64,000 bases of DNA, from contig NZ_CP121252.1 of NCBI RefSeq assembly GCF_029637705.1, forward strand, positions 1,488,001-1,552,000, read 5' to 3'. Below, piece after piece: positions 1 through 9,024 of this stretch; within the stretch, counting starts at the first letter, position 1; each line of letters begins with the position of its first letter. The notes beneath the pieces were generated by a model. It was not told the DNA's origin, searched no databases, and saw nothing but the letters and a program-made list of their open reading frames with translations. This stretch comes from Citricoccus muralis. Its GTDB lineage: Bacteria; Actinomycetota; Actinomycetes; Actinomycetales; Micrococcaceae. The position numbers and the translations under genes were made by a program.

Positions 1-167
1 TGGCGCGGCTCGTCACGGAGGGTGACGGTTAGATAGCGCGGGGATCGTTCACCAGCTGTCTCCCCGTTGTCCACCGAAGCGTTGACGCATGCTGTCCCCG
101 CTGTCTATTTGTAGGAGACAATAGTGGGTGGTGTCATCGAGGCACCCGCTTGTCGTGAAGGAGACCC

Positions 168-1082
168 ATGAAGCTGCTGAGTCCGGATTCCCCGCGCGAA
201 AATCTTCGCGAGTTCATCGACAAGATGCGCGAAGGCGGATATACCATTGCCGATGGTCACACCCCGGACCCGGATCTGATCGATCCTCAGGGCAAAGCGG
301 TCGAGACTTGGCAAGAGGATTACCCCTACGAGACGCGCCTGACACGGGAAGAGTACGAGCTGGAAAAGTACAAGCTCCAGATCGAGCTGCTCAAGCTGCA
401 GTACTGGGGCGAGGACACCGGCCAACGGCTGATCCTAGTGTTCGAGGGCCGCGACGCTGCTGGTAAGGGCGGCACTATCAAGCGGTTCACTGAGCACCTC
501 AACCCGCGCACCGCCCGCACCGTGGCACTCAATAAACCCAATGAACGCGAGCGCGGTGAATGGTATTACCAGCGCTACATTGATCATTTCCCCACAGAAG
601 GCGAGATCGTGCTCTTCGACCGTTCCTGGTACAACCGTGCCGGCGTGGAGCGCGTGATGGGATTCTGCACCGACGATCAGTACCACTCATTCATGGAGCA
701 GACCCCGCTCTTCGAGAAGATGTTGGTCGACGATGGTATCCACCTCACTAAATTCTGGTTTTCGGTCACCCAGACGGAGCAGCGCACCCGCTTCGCTATC
801 CGTCAGCTGGATCCGGTGCGCCAGTGGAAGCTGTCTCCCATGGACCTCGAGTCCCTGGACCGCTGGGAAGACTACACGGACGCCAAAGAGGCGATGTTCT
901 TGCACACGGACACGGACCACGCGCCCTGGATCACCATCAAGTCCAATGACAAGAAGCGTGCCCGGCTCAACGCGATGCGCTACTTCCTGAGCCAGTACGA
1001 CTACGAGGGCAAGGACCACGACGTCGTGGGTACTCCGGATCCGTTGATTGTGCGGCGCGGTCGCGAGGCCGTCGGCGACTGA
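168..1082 (+). CDS. ppk2: Polyphosphate kinase 2 (PPK2 family)
   Basis: This 304-residue protein belongs to the PPK2 family, cytoplasmic kinases that move phosphate between inorganic polyphosphate and nucleoside mono- or diphosphates. It has a Walker A-like loop GRDAAGKGG (residues 94-102), a Walker B/lid segment LFDRSWYNR (149-157), and the usual length for a one-domain PPK2. The ATG at 168 follows an AAGGAG site at 158-163 with good spacing. It stands alone upstream of the 6-phosphogluconate dehydrogenase gene, about 125 bp away. The sequence does not decide whether it prefers ADP or GDP, or synthesis or use of polyphosphate. The 167 bases before it hold no supported gene. Confidence 0.93.
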   Translation: MKLLSPDSPRENLREFIDKMREGGYTIADGHTPDPDLIDPQGKAVETWQEDYPYETRLTREEYELEKYKLQIELLKLQYWGEDTGQRLILVFEGRDAAGKGGTIKRFTEHLNPRTARTVALNKPNERERGEWYYQRYIDHFPTEGEIVLFDRSWYNRAGVERVMGFCTDDQYHSFMEQTPLFEKMLVDDGIHLTKFWFSVTQTEQRTRFAIRQLDPVRQWKLSPMDLESLDRWEDYTDAKEAMFLHTDTDHAPWITIKSNDKKRARLNAMRYFLSQYDYEGKDHDVVGTPDPLIVRRGREAVGD

Positions 1083-1208
1083 TTCGCGTTGGTGTGAGGT
1101 GTGTCCTCGCACCGTGGGGCGGCGTGCCAAACCGGGCGCGGGTGCGTAATCTGGAGTGCAGCAGAACGATACCCAGAGAAGACGATCGTCTTCATCGAAG
1201 GAGTGAAC

Positions 1209-2687
1209 ATGAGCGGTGCTCAAGCAGACATCGGTGTGACCGGACTCGCCGTGATGGGCGCGAATCTCGCCCGGAACTTCGCACGCAACGGATACACCGT
1301 CGCTCTCCATAATCGCACCGCGCAGAAAACTCATGATCTTATGAGTGCCCACGGTGATGACGGCGAGTTCGTTGCCACCGAGTCGCTGAAGGAACTGGTC
1401 GATAGCCTCAAGGCCCCGCGCCGCGTGCTCATCATGGTCAAGGCCGGTGCCCCCGTGGACGCCGTCATTGATCAGCTGGTCGATCTCCTCGACGACGGGG
1501 ACATCATTATCGACGCCGGTAACTCTCACTACGAGGACACGCGCCGTCGTGAGGCCGCCCTGGCTGAAAAGGGATTGCATTTCGTGGGCGTCGGCGTGTC
1601 TGGCGGCGAGGAGGGCGCCCTGAACGGTCCGGCCATCATGCCCGGCGGTTCGCGGGAATCCTATGTGGCACTCGGCCCGCTGCTGGAATCCATCTCCGCT
1701 GATTTTGAGGGTGAGCCCTGCTGCGCGTGGATCGGCCCCGACGGTGCTGGCCACTACGTCAAGATGGTGCACAACGGCATCGAATACGCCGACATGCAGG
1801 TCATCGGCGAGGCCTACGACCTGTTGCGCCAGGTCGGTGGTCTGGAGCCACGAGAACAGGCCGGGGTGTTCCGCGCCTGGAACGAGACTGAACTGGCCAG
1901 CTACCTGATCGAGATTACCGCCGAGGTGCTGGAACAGGTTGATGCCGCCACCGGTCAGCCGCTCGTGGATGTGATCGTTGACGAGGCGGGCCAGAAGGGC
2001 ACAGGTCGTTGGACGGCTATTTCCGGGTTGGATGTGGGCTCACCCATCGGTGCGATTGCGGAATCGGTGTTCGCCCGTTCGCTGAGCTCGCAGCGCGCGG
2101 TCCGTGATGCGGCTTCCTCTGTGCTGGTGTCCGGCACCGAAAACGTCCAGATTGCTGACGTTGGGGCTTTCGTAGAAGACGTCCGACTGGCCCTGTATGC
2201 CTCGAAGCTGGTGTCCTACGCTCAGGGCCTGGACATGCTGCGTGCCGCGGCGTCTGAATACGGCTGGCCGTTGGACATTGGCACGATCGCTTCGGTGTGG
2301 CGTGATGGCTGCATCATTCGGGCGGACCTGCTGGATGACATTATGCGTGCCTTCGGTGGGCGTGACACCACCCGCCACCCGGAACCCGGCACCACGTCAG
2401 CCGATCAGCCCGCGAACCTGCTGTTCGCGCCGTTCTTCGCTGAGGCAATCGGTGCAGCCGTTCCTGCATGGCGACGTGTGGTGAGCGTAGCTTCGGCCGC
2501 GGGCGTGCCGATTCCGGTGTTCTCATCGGCTCTGAGCTACTACGACGGGCTGCGACAGGAGCGCCTGCCCGCTGCACTTACCCAGGGGCTACGTGACTAC
2601 TTCGGCGCCCACACTTATCGCCGCGTTGACCGCGAAGGCACCTTCCACACGCTGTGGTCGGGGGACCGGACCGAAGTTGAGGCCTAA
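1209..2687 (+). CDS. gnd: 6-phosphogluconate dehydrogenase, decarboxylating
   Basis: This enzyme oxidises and decarboxylates 6-phosphogluconate to ribulose 5-phosphate in the oxidative pentose phosphate pathway and yields NADPH. The 492-residue product has an N-terminal Rossmann fold (GLAVMGANLARNFA near residue 10), the substrate-binding segment GVSGGEEGALNGPAIMPGG and the catalytic stretch GAGHYVKMVHNGIEY, then the all-helical C-terminal domain. The length fits the long dimeric form. I chose ATG 1209 because AAGGAG sits just upstream (about 1198-1203) and the Rossmann strand follows directly. An upstream in-frame start at 1101 would add a tail with no homology features. Confidence 0.96.
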   Translation: MSGAQADIGVTGLAVMGANLARNFARNGYTVALHNRTAQKTHDLMSAHGDDGEFVATESLKELVDSLKAPRRVLIMVKAGAPVDAVIDQLVDLLDDGDIIIDAGNSHYEDTRRREAALAEKGLHFVGVGVSGGEEGALNGPAIMPGGSRESYVALGPLLESISADFEGEPCCAWIGPDGAGHYVKMVHNGIEYADMQVIGEAYDLLRQVGGLEPREQAGVFRAWNETELASYLIEITAEVLEQVDAATGQPLVDVIVDEAGQKGTGRWTAISGLDVGSPIGAIAESVFARSLSSQRAVRDAASSVLVSGTENVQIADVGAFVEDVRLALYASKLVSYAQGLDMLRAAASEYGWPLDIGTIASVWRDGCIIRADLLDDIMRAFGGRDTTRHPEPGTTSADQPANLLFAPFFAEAIGAAVPAWRRVVSVASAAGVPIPVFSSALSYYDGLRQERLPAALTQGLRDYFGAHTYRRVDREGTFHTLWSGDRTEVEA

Positions 2688-2720
2688 GCCTCAGACCGGG
2701 TCAAACCCGCGCAGATCTCC

Positions 2721-3308
2721 TTAGATCCACATCGCCGGGTCAACGTACTCGGCAGGGTCCACGGCAGGCTTCTTTTCCTCCTTGCCCCGCCGGGCCCGGA
2801 AGGTCGCCGGCACACCGGTGGCGATCGAGTCAGACGGGGTGTCCTTGACGACGACGGCGTTGGCGCCCACCGCGGTGCCAGCGCCGATGTCGACGGGGCC
2901 GAGGATCTTCGCCCCGGCACCCACCACTACGCCGTCGCGCAGGGTGGGGTGGCGCTTGACCTTCTCCAGGGACTGACCGCCCAGGGTGACTCCGTGGTAG
3001 ATCATCACGTCGTCGCCGATCTCGGCGGTTTCACCGATGACCACGCCCATGCCATGGTCGATCACGAACCGGCGGCCAATCGTGGCGCCGGGGTGAATCT
3101 CAATGCCGGTCAAAGACCGGGAAATCTGGGAGAGCACCCGCGCCGGAGTGCGCAGTTTCTCGTTTTGCCAGAGGCGATGGGACACCCGGTGCATCCACAC
3201 CGCGTGCAGACCGGAGTAGACGAGCGCTACTTCCATATTGCCGCGTGCGGCCGGATCGTGCCCGCGCACCGCTGAGATGTCTTCCTTCATGCGCGAGAAG
3301 ATGCCCAT
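2721..3308 (-). CDS. cysE: Serine O-acetyltransferase
   Basis: The protein transfers acetyl from acetyl-CoA to L-serine to give O-acetylserine, the substrate of cysteine synthase. At 195 residues it is the short EpsC/CysE type. It has a helical N-terminus followed by left-handed hexapeptide repeats, with the motif [15 protein letters not shown] and the acetyl-CoA-binding segment HGVTLGG. The C-terminus, rich in Glu and Pro, ends in Ile, matching the C-terminal Ile that in this family inserts into the CysK active site. It lies downstream of cysK on the same strand but is separated from it by a strong hairpin at 3372-3404, so it may have its own promoter. Confidence 0.94.
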   Translation of the reverse strand: MGIFSRMKEDISAVRGHDPAARGNMEVALVYSGLHAVWMHRVSHRLWQNEKLRTPARVLSQISRSLTGIEIHPGATIGRRFVIDHGMGVVIGETAEIGDDVMIYHGVTLGGQSLEKVKRHPTLRDGVVVGAGAKILGPVDIGAGTAVGANAVVVKDTPSDSIATGVPATFRARRGKEEKKPAVDPAEYVDPAMWI

Positions 3309-3371
3309 GCTTGCCTTTCGCCTGCCTGCAGATGAGGTGATGTGAGCGCGTCCGTTGAGGTGGTACGCGAA

Positions 3372-3404
3372 CGTGCCCGCTGTTGTGGTGCAACAGCGGG
3401 CACG
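3372..3404 (-). terminator. Perfect hairpin between cysK and cysE
   Basis: A 14-bp perfect inverted repeat (3372-3385 with 3391-3404, five-base loop) follows the cysK stop in the direction of transcription. There is no U-tract, as is common for actinobacterial hairpin terminators. It probably ends or attenuates the cysK transcript before cysE. Confidence 0.7.
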
Positions 3405-3433
3405 ATATCAGTATTCCAGGTGTGGAACCGCGG

Positions 3434-4369
3434 TCAGCCGCGGATGTCTTCGTACAGCACGGTGGAGATATAGCGCTCACCGAAGTCGGGGACGATGGCG
3501 ACGATCAGCTTGTCGCGGTTTTCCTCGCGGCTGGCCTGGTCCAGAGCGGCGGCGATGATCGCACCGGTGGAGATTCCGCCGAGGATGCCTTCCTTCACGC
3601 CCAGATCGCGGGCCGCGGCCACGGACTCATCGAGGGTTGCGGTGTACACCTCGGAGTAGACCTCGGTGTCGAGGACCTCGGGCACGAAGTTGGCGCCGAT
3701 GCCCTGGATCTTGTGAGGGCCGGGGTTGCCACCGGAGAGGATGGGGGAGTCAGCAGGCTCCACGGCCACCGCGGTGACCTCGGGCTTCTGCTCTTTCAGG
3801 TAGCGGCCGGCGCCGGTGATGGTGCCTCCGGTGCCGATGCCGGACACGAGAATGTCCACAGCGCCGTCGGTGGCGTCCCAGATTTCGGGGCCGGTGGTGT
3901 CGTAGTGGGCGGCGACGTTGGCCTCGTTGGCGAATTGCTGAGCCCAGATCGCGTTGTCGGACTCGGCCACGATCTGCTGCGCCTTCTCGACGGCGCCACG
4001 CATGCCATCGGCACCCGGGGTCAGGACAATCTCGGCACCATAGGCGCGCAGCATGACCCGGCGCTCATTCGACATGGTCTCGGGCATGGTCAGCACCACG
4101 CGATAGCCGCGGGCCGCGCCCACCATGGCCAGGGCGATACCGGTGTTACCGGATGTGCCCTCCACGATGGTGCCGCCGGGCTTGAGCTGACCGGACTTCT
4201 CGGCGGCGTCGACGATCGCCACACCAATGCGGTCCTTCACCGAGTTGGCCGGGTTGTAGAACTCCACCTTGACCGCGATGTTTCCGGGCAGATCCTGGCC
4301 CACGCGGTTCAGGCGGACGAGCGGGGTGTTGCCGACCGCTTCGGTGATGTTGTTGAGCAGAGAGGCCAT
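3434..4369 (-). CDS. cysK: Cysteine synthase A (O-acetylserine sulfhydrylase)
   Basis: This PLP enzyme condenses O-acetylserine and sulfide into cysteine. The 311-residue product starts MASLLNNITEAVGNTPLVRL. It carries the PLP lysine in NPANSVKDRIG, the phosphate-binding loop EGTSGNTGIA and the glycine-rich GIGTGGTITGAG. ATG 4369 was chosen because it gives the canonical CysK N-terminus and follows an AAAGGAC-type ribosome site; the longer open frame upstream has no family features. The serine acetyltransferase gene follows on the same strand, so the two-step cysteine pathway is clustered here. Fold-type II cystathionine beta-synthases are similar, but length and motifs fit CysK. Confidence 0.95.
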   Translation of the reverse strand: MASLLNNITEAVGNTPLVRLNRVGQDLPGNIAVKVEFYNPANSVKDRIGVAIVDAAEKSGQLKPGGTIVEGTSGNTGIALAMVGAARGYRVVLTMPETMSNERRVMLRAYGAEIVLTPGADGMRGAVEKAQQIVAESDNAIWAQQFANEANVAAHYDTTGPEIWDATDGAVDILVSGIGTGGTITGAGRYLKEQKPEVTAVAVEPADSPILSGGNPGPHKIQGIGANFVPEVLDTEVYSEVYTATLDESVAAARDLGVKEGILGGISTGAIIAAALDQASREENRDKLIVAIVPDFGERYISTVLYEDIRG

Positions 4370-4445
4370 GAATGAGGTCCTTTCACAAGAGGGTTGGGGC
4401 ACAAAGCTTCCAGGATTCCAATTTAGGCGGTGGTGTGCGAAAACG

Positions 4446-5006
4446 TCATGTTTCCAGCCACGCTGAGTAATGTTGCCGCACTCGGGCGAGTTTCGGATTG
4501 ATGATGACCTGGCAATAGCCGACGTCGGGACGTTTCCGGTAAAAGTCCTGGTGGATGTCCTCGGCCGGGTACCAGATATCGGGTTGTTCGATCGTGGTGA
4601 CGATGGGGTCATTCCAGAGTTGCTGGGCGCGCTCGATGGCGTCATGGAAGAGCTGGGCCTGTGCGTCATCATGCGGGAACATGGCCGACCGGTACTGGGT
4701 GCCGACGTCGTAGCCCTGCCGATTCAGGGTGGTCGGATCGTGGGAGGCGAAGAAGATGTCGAGAATAACCTCCGCGGGAACGATGTCCGGGTCGAAACGT
4801 ACCCGCACCGCCTCGGCGTGGCCTGTCTGCCCGGTACACACGGCTTCGTAGTTCGGATTCGGCCAGGAGCCGCCGGTATAGCCGGACTCGACGAAGCTCA
4901 CGCCGCGCACGGTGCGGTAGATGGCATCCTGACACCAGAAACATCCGCCGGCAAGATCGAACTCGACGGTGGTTTTCTCGGGACTGTGTGGATTCAGCAC
5001 GTTCAC
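4446..5006 (-). CDS. msrA: Peptide methionine sulfoxide reductase A
   Basis: MsrA reduces the S-epimer of methionine sulfoxide in proteins and protects against oxidants. The 186-residue product has the signature GGCFWC with catalytic Cys22 and a second cysteine at 25, then SGYTGG, the catalytic acids in the HAEAVRV region and YDVGTQYRS. It lies upstream of cysK on the same strand, so a sulfur/redox cluster is plausible. The methionine sulfoxide reductase B partner is not in the window. Confidence 0.95.
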   Translation of the reverse strand: MNVLNPHSPEKTTVEFDLAGGCFWCQDAIYRTVRGVSFVESGYTGGSWPNPNYEAVCTGQTGHAEAVRVRFDPDIVPAEVILDIFFASHDPTTLNRQGYDVGTQYRSAMFPHDDAQAQLFHDAIERAQQLWNDPIVTTIEQPDIWYPAEDIHQDFYRKRPDVGYCQVIINPKLARVRQHYSAWLET

Positions 5007-5099
5007 ACCCTGTACAAGTCGGGACCGGCCCAGAACATTCCTGAGCGGGCCTGTTGAGATCCCCGCATGTGGCTGCGGGGAAGTGTAAGAATGGGAGCT

Positions 5100-5993
5100 A
5101 TGAGTGTCGAATCATCGTCGCGTACCATCCACCGCCCCGACGACGCCCGCGCCCCGCGACTGTCCGAGGTGCTGGAGGTGCTCGAAGACCTCTGGCCTGC
5201 CGCGCTGAGTGAAGAGTGGGACGCGACCGGGCTGGTGGCAGGGCGCCCGGACGCCCGGATCAGGCGCATCCACTGGGCTGTCGACCCGGTGCAAGCGGTG
5301 GCCGATGAGGCGGTGCATCACGCAGCTGATCTGTTGATCACCCACCACCCACTGCTGCTCAAGCCCGTCAACTCGGTGGCAGCCACCGGATTCAAAGGGC
5401 GGTTGATTCACACGCTGATCGAATCCGGGTGCGCCCTGGTGACCGCCCACACCAACGCAGACTCTGCGGTGGGTGGGGTGTCGGACGTGATTGCCCGGAT
5501 TCTGGACTTACGCGATATTCGACCGTTGCAACGAGCTGGCGCCGGCCTGGACGAAGAAGGCATCGGGCGCGTGGGAGAACTTCCCGCGGCCCAGACGCTG
5601 CAGGAATTCGCCACCGCAGTCTTCTCTGCGATGCCCTCAGTGGCCGGCGGAGTCCGCGTTGCCGGAGACCCGACCGGCCTGGTGTCGACCGTGGCCGTGT
5701 GTGGCGGGGCAGGAGACTCACTCTTCGACGCCGTCCGCGCGGCCCAGGCAGACGTGTATGTCACCGCGGACCTACGACACCATCCGGCCTCCGAAGCGCG
5801 CGAGGCTGCGGGGCTGACCGGGGACCGGCCGTATCTGATCGACGTCTCCCATTTCGCCTCCGAATGGTTATGGCTTCCCGAGGCCGCCGAGGCCACCCAG
5901 CGGGCGTTGGCAGATCGCGGGTACGACGTCGAGTGCGCGGTGTCCTCGGTGAACACCGACCCGTGGGACTTCATCTTGACCCCCGGACGCTAA
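5100..5993 (+). CDS. Nif3-like dinuclear metal-centre protein
   Basis: This 297-residue protein belongs to the Nif3/YbgI family (GTP cyclohydrolase I type 2 homologue), hexameric proteins that hold two metal ions. Family members are widespread but their reaction is not established. The metal-binding motif ITHHPLLLK and the later DVSHFASE are visible. I start it at ATG 5100; ATG 5091 in the same frame is possible, and the ribosome site (GGGAG) is weak for both. It is followed at about 100 bp by a coiled-coil protein and then an RNase H fusion. The Nif3, zinc-ribbon, RNase H order is common in actinobacteria. Confidence 0.85.
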   Translation: MSVESSSRTIHRPDDARAPRLSEVLEVLEDLWPAALSEEWDATGLVAGRPDARIRRIHWAVDPVQAVADEAVHHAADLLITHHPLLLKPVNSVAATGFKGRLIHTLIESGCALVTAHTNADSAVGGVSDVIARILDLRDIRPLQRAGAGLDEEGIGRVGELPAAQTLQEFATAVFSAMPSVAGGVRVAGDPTGLVSTVAVCGGAGDSLFDAVRAAQADVYVTADLRHHPASEAREAAGLTGDRPYLIDVSHFASEWLWLPEAAEATQRALADRGYDVECAVSSVNTDPWDFILTPGR

Positions 5994-6092
5994 GGACGCT
6001 ATGGGCCCTGACGACGCTGACAGTACGACCGCAGCACCGACGCAGTATCGTGCCGACATTGCCGGATTTCCCGCAGACGAGAGGACCAGACC

Positions 6093-6824
6093 ATGGCATT
6101 GACCGCAACCCTCGAGGAACAACAGCGGCTGCTGGAACTGCAGCGCCTCGATTCCGACACCGACGCTGCCCGGGCTCAGATGGGGCGCCTGCGCTCGGAC
6201 GAGCAATTACGGGAGCTCAAAACCCAGGCGAATGCGATCGCGGCCGAAGAAACCGAACTCTCCGGTGCCGCAGACACCGCACGAACGGAGCTGGCCACTG
6301 CCGAAGAACGCGTCGAACGCACCCAGGCCCGACGCGACCAGACCCGCTCGCGCCTCGACGCCGGACAGGGTGGCGCCAAGGAACTGCAGAACATGGGACA
6401 TGAACTGGAAACCCTCGAGTCGCTATTGCAGGACCACGAGGAGCAACAACTTGCTGCGATGGAGAACGCCGAAACAGCCGAGGACGCGCTGACTGCGGCC
6501 AGCACCCGCCTCGCCGCCGTCCGCGACCACGTGAGTGCGCGGGAGCAACACGTCCAAGCAGAACTGCAGGAGGTTGCTGGTCGCGGCAAGGCACTGCTCG
6601 CCCAGCGCGCAGAACTAGCCGCCTTGCTGCCCGAAACTTTGATAGCTGCCTATGAACGGGCGCGTGAGCGTAACGGTGGGATCGGTGCTGCACGGCTGGA
6701 AGGCAACATTTCGGGTGCCTCCGGTATGGCACTGTCACCGGTTGAGCTCGAAGCCATTCAGGCGCTGGAACCCACTGAAGTGGCCCGGTGCCCCGAAACC
6801 GACGCGCTGCTGATCCGCCCGTGA
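6093..6824 (+). CDS. Coiled-coil protein of the C4 zinc-ribbon family, ribbon degenerate
   Basis: The first ~190 of 243 residues are almost entirely heptad-rich helix, as in the DUF164/zf-RING_7 family. Family members end in a C4 zinc ribbon. Here the places where the two CxxC knuckles are expected read EGNISGAS and RCPETDALL. Only one cysteine (residue 233) remains, so the ribbon is very unlikely to bind zinc. The frame is open to a normal end with no frameshift, so this is substitution and not a broken gene. It sits between the Nif3 gene and the RNase H fusion, the usual place for this family. Its function is not known. Confidence 0.8.
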   Translation: MALTATLEEQQRLLELQRLDSDTDAARAQMGRLRSDEQLRELKTQANAIAAEETELSGAADTARTELATAEERVERTQARRDQTRSRLDAGQGGAKELQNMGHELETLESLLQDHEEQQLAAMENAETAEDALTAASTRLAAVRDHVSAREQHVQAELQEVAGRGKALLAQRAELAALLPETLIAAYERARERNGGIGAARLEGNISGASGMALSPVELEAIQALEPTEVARCPETDALLIRP

Positions 6825-6861
6825 ACGACGACACCGATGTGAAAGGCCAGGCTACCGCCCG

Positions 6862-7785
6862 ATGAACCCTCCTACCGATGCCGCCACGGCACCGACGCAC
6901 CTGATCGTAGAAGCCGACGGCGGCTCCCGCGGTAACCCCGGGGTGGCCGGCTACGGAGCCCTGGTTCGTGATCCGGACTCGGGCGAGTTGCTGGCCATCG
7001 ATGCTGCTCCTTTGGGCATAGCCTCCAACAACGTCGCCGAATATTCGGGGCTGATTGCCGGGCTGACCATGGCGCGTGACCTTAATCCGAACGCCATGGT
7101 CCGGGCACGGCTGGACTCGAAGCTGGTGGTCGAGCAGATGACGGGGCGCTGGAAGATCAAGAACGCCGATATGAAGCGGTTGGCGATGGAAGCTCACGCG
7201 GTTCTGCCCGCCCATCAGGTCAGCTATGAATGGATCCCTCGGGAGAAGAATAAAGACGCCGACCTGCTCTCCAACGAGGCCATGGACGCCGGGGCAGCGG
7301 GCACCGCATGGGTGGAAGCAGATTCAGCACTCAGCGTGGCGTCGTCGCCGAACACGCCGGACACCACGGCCAGCGCGCCCGCAGCACCACCGCGCCGACT
7401 CGGACGACTGCATCACGTGGAGATCTGGGTGCCAGACCTGGCCCGGGCCCGCGACACCCTGGGTTGGCTGTTGACCGAACTGGGCTATGAGATCAGTGGC
7501 GAATGGTCCGAGGGCACCAGCTACCAGGGGGCAGGGGAGTACATCGTGCTCGAGCATGGCTCCGACGTCACGGAGGCGGCACACGAGCGGCGCCGGCCAG
7601 GGATGAATCATCTTGCCTTCTACGCCGGACCCCGCGAAGCGGTCGACGCGCTGACCGAGGATGCCGTGCAGCGGGGCTTCACCCTGATGTTCCCGGATCG
7701 TCACCCCTACGCCGGGGGACGCCGTCACTACGCCGCTTACCTGGAGTCACCCGACGGTTTCGAGGTCGAACTCGTCGCCGACTAG
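6862..7785 (+). CDS. RNase H-like domain fused to a VOC/glyoxalase domain
   Basis: The 307-residue product has two domains in one open frame. Residues 10-142 are an RNase HI fold with the acidic active site visible: Asp19 (EADGGSRGNPG), Glu60 (NNVAEYSGL), Asp85 and Asp134. Residues 180-307 are a vicinal-oxygen-chelate domain starting GRLHHVEIWVPDL, with likely metal ligands His185, Glu231, His250 and a C-terminal Glu in FEVELVAD. An Ala/Pro/Thr-rich linker joins them. In many actinobacteria this RNase H is instead fused to a phosphatase domain (Rv2228c type). RNA-DNA hybrid cleavage is likely for the N-terminus; the VOC substrate is unknown. Its stop overlaps the yaaA stop in CTAG. Confidence 0.85.
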   Translation: MNPPTDAATAPTHLIVEADGGSRGNPGVAGYGALVRDPDSGELLAIDAAPLGIASNNVAEYSGLIAGLTMARDLNPNAMVRARLDSKLVVEQMTGRWKIKNADMKRLAMEAHAVLPAHQVSYEWIPREKNKDADLLSNEAMDAGAAGTAWVEADSALSVASSPNTPDTTASAPAAPPRRLGRLHHVEIWVPDLARARDTLGWLLTELGYEISGEWSEGTSYQGAGEYIVLEHGSDVTEAAHERRRPGMNHLAFYAGPREAVDALTEDAVQRGFTLMFPDRHPYAGGRRHYAAYLESPDGFEVELVAD

Positions 7786-8588
7786 GCCTCTTCGGGCAGA
7801 ACCACCCGCAACACGCCCGGGCGGGACCCCTGGCTGGGCACATGGTTGATGCTCCAGCGGTCTTCGGCGTCGGGGTTCTCGGCGCTACCTACCCAGTTCA
7901 GATATTCCACGACGGCGTTGGGCGTGCGCACCCGGCGCGCATCGGCGTGGAGCAGGGCGCGGGCCACCCGACCCCGAGTGTGCTTGGCCCAGTGCGAGAC
8001 GACCTTCATCTCGCCGTCGCGCATCTGGAACACATCGACAGCCAGGGTCTTCGGTGCCGGAGCCTTCCACTGGGCCGCATAGCCGCCGGACCGGCAGTCC
8101 ACGATCACTCCGGACCGGGACGCTAACAGATTCAACCCCGGGGTCAGCCGCGGCCGCCACCAGGCGCCCAAACCTCCAATAGCCGGGAGTTTCGCCGACG
8201 TCGAGAGCCGATAGGCGGGAATCCGGTCGGCCACTCCGGTGGCACCAAAGAGCGCAGAGAAGATGACCACGGAGGACCGGGCCCGGCGCTTTGCGGCGCT
8301 GGAGAGGCTGGCATAATCCAGGGCGTCGTAGAGGACACCGGTATACACCTGGTGAGCAGGGGCTGCTGGATTCGTGGTGAGGTGAAGATTTGCCTCTACC
8401 TCAGCGGCGAGCGAGGCGCCCACCCCGAGCACCTTGAGCGCACCGGGGGTACCGGATACCGATTCGAGCGTGCCCATCAGGGTGTGGCGTTCTCCGCTGA
8501 GCTGCGGCAACAGCAAGGAGTCGAGATCGATCGGAGCACCCGAGGCGGGCGCAGATTTACCTTCGGACGGAGGGAGAAGAATCAGCAC
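7782..8588 (-). CDS. yaaA: YaaA/DUF328 family peroxide-stress protein
   Basis: The 268-residue product starts MLILLPPSEGKSAP, the hallmark of the YaaA family. In E. coli YaaA limits free iron and DNA damage during peroxide stress. Other conserved stretches are YTGVLYDALDY, DCRSGGYAAQW and VVSHWAKHTRG. The gene converges on the RNase H-VOC gene, and the two stop codons share bases. Its upstream side faces the RNase P RNA gene, leaving only about 50 bp for divergent promoters. Confidence 0.88.
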   Translation of the reverse strand: MLILLPPSEGKSAPASGAPIDLDSLLLPQLSGERHTLMGTLESVSGTPGALKVLGVGASLAAEVEANLHLTTNPAAPAHQVYTGVLYDALDYASLSSAAKRRARSSVVIFSALFGATGVADRIPAYRLSTSAKLPAIGGLGAWWRPRLTPGLNLLASRSGVIVDCRSGGYAAQWKAPAPKTLAVDVFQMRDGEMKVVSHWAKHTRGRVARALLHADARRVRTPNAVVEYLNWVGSAENPDAEDRWSINHVPSQGSRPGVLRVVLPEEA

Positions 8589-8639
8589 GATTCCACTGTA
8601 CCGTCAGCAAGATGCGCCGTCGGCGTTAGACTAGTTCCC

Positions 8640-9017
8640 GGGATGGAGCGGCGGATGGCCGCGTGCCGCACGCTCGTCGTGACGGTACGAGGAACGTCCG
8701 GGCACCACAGAGCAGGATGGTGGGTAACGCCCACTCGGGGTAACCCGCAGGACAGTGCCACAGAAAGCAGACCGCCCCGTCACGGGGTGAGGGTGAAAGG
8801 GTGGTGTAAGAGACCACCAGCGGTCCAGGTGACTGGATCGGATCGGTAAACCCCATCCGGTGCAAGACCGAACAGGATGTGCTTGACGGCGGCTCGCCGG
8901 AGCATCCGGGTTGGTCGCTCGAGCGCGTCGGCAACGGCGCGCCTAGATGGATGGCCATCACCGGGGAGCGGGTAACGGCTCCCCGGGACAGAACCCGGCG
9001 TATGCCCGCTCCATCCC
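8640..9017 (+). ncRNA. rnpB: RNase P RNA, class A
   Basis: This is the catalytic RNA that removes 5' leaders from tRNA precursors. The conserved core GAGGAACGTCCGGGCACC followed by ACAGAGCAGGATGGTGG is present near 8686, and the P4 partner ACAGAACCCGGCGTATG lies near 8990. The P1 helix closes it: 8640-8651 pairs perfectly with 9006-9017 over 12 bp. The length of about 378 nt is typical for high-GC actinobacteria. No protein gene fits here. Confidence 0.95.
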
Positions 9018-9024
9018 GCCCACC

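Noticed and set aside
3-32. Nine codons ending in TAG at the left edge, possibly the tail of an upstream gene
   Set aside because: Too short to support; any random GC-rich edge can give this.
3383-4375. Long plus-strand open frame opposite cysK
   Set aside because: Antisense shadow of cysK; Gly/Asp/His-rich composition typical of reverse frames in GC-rich DNA and no family features.
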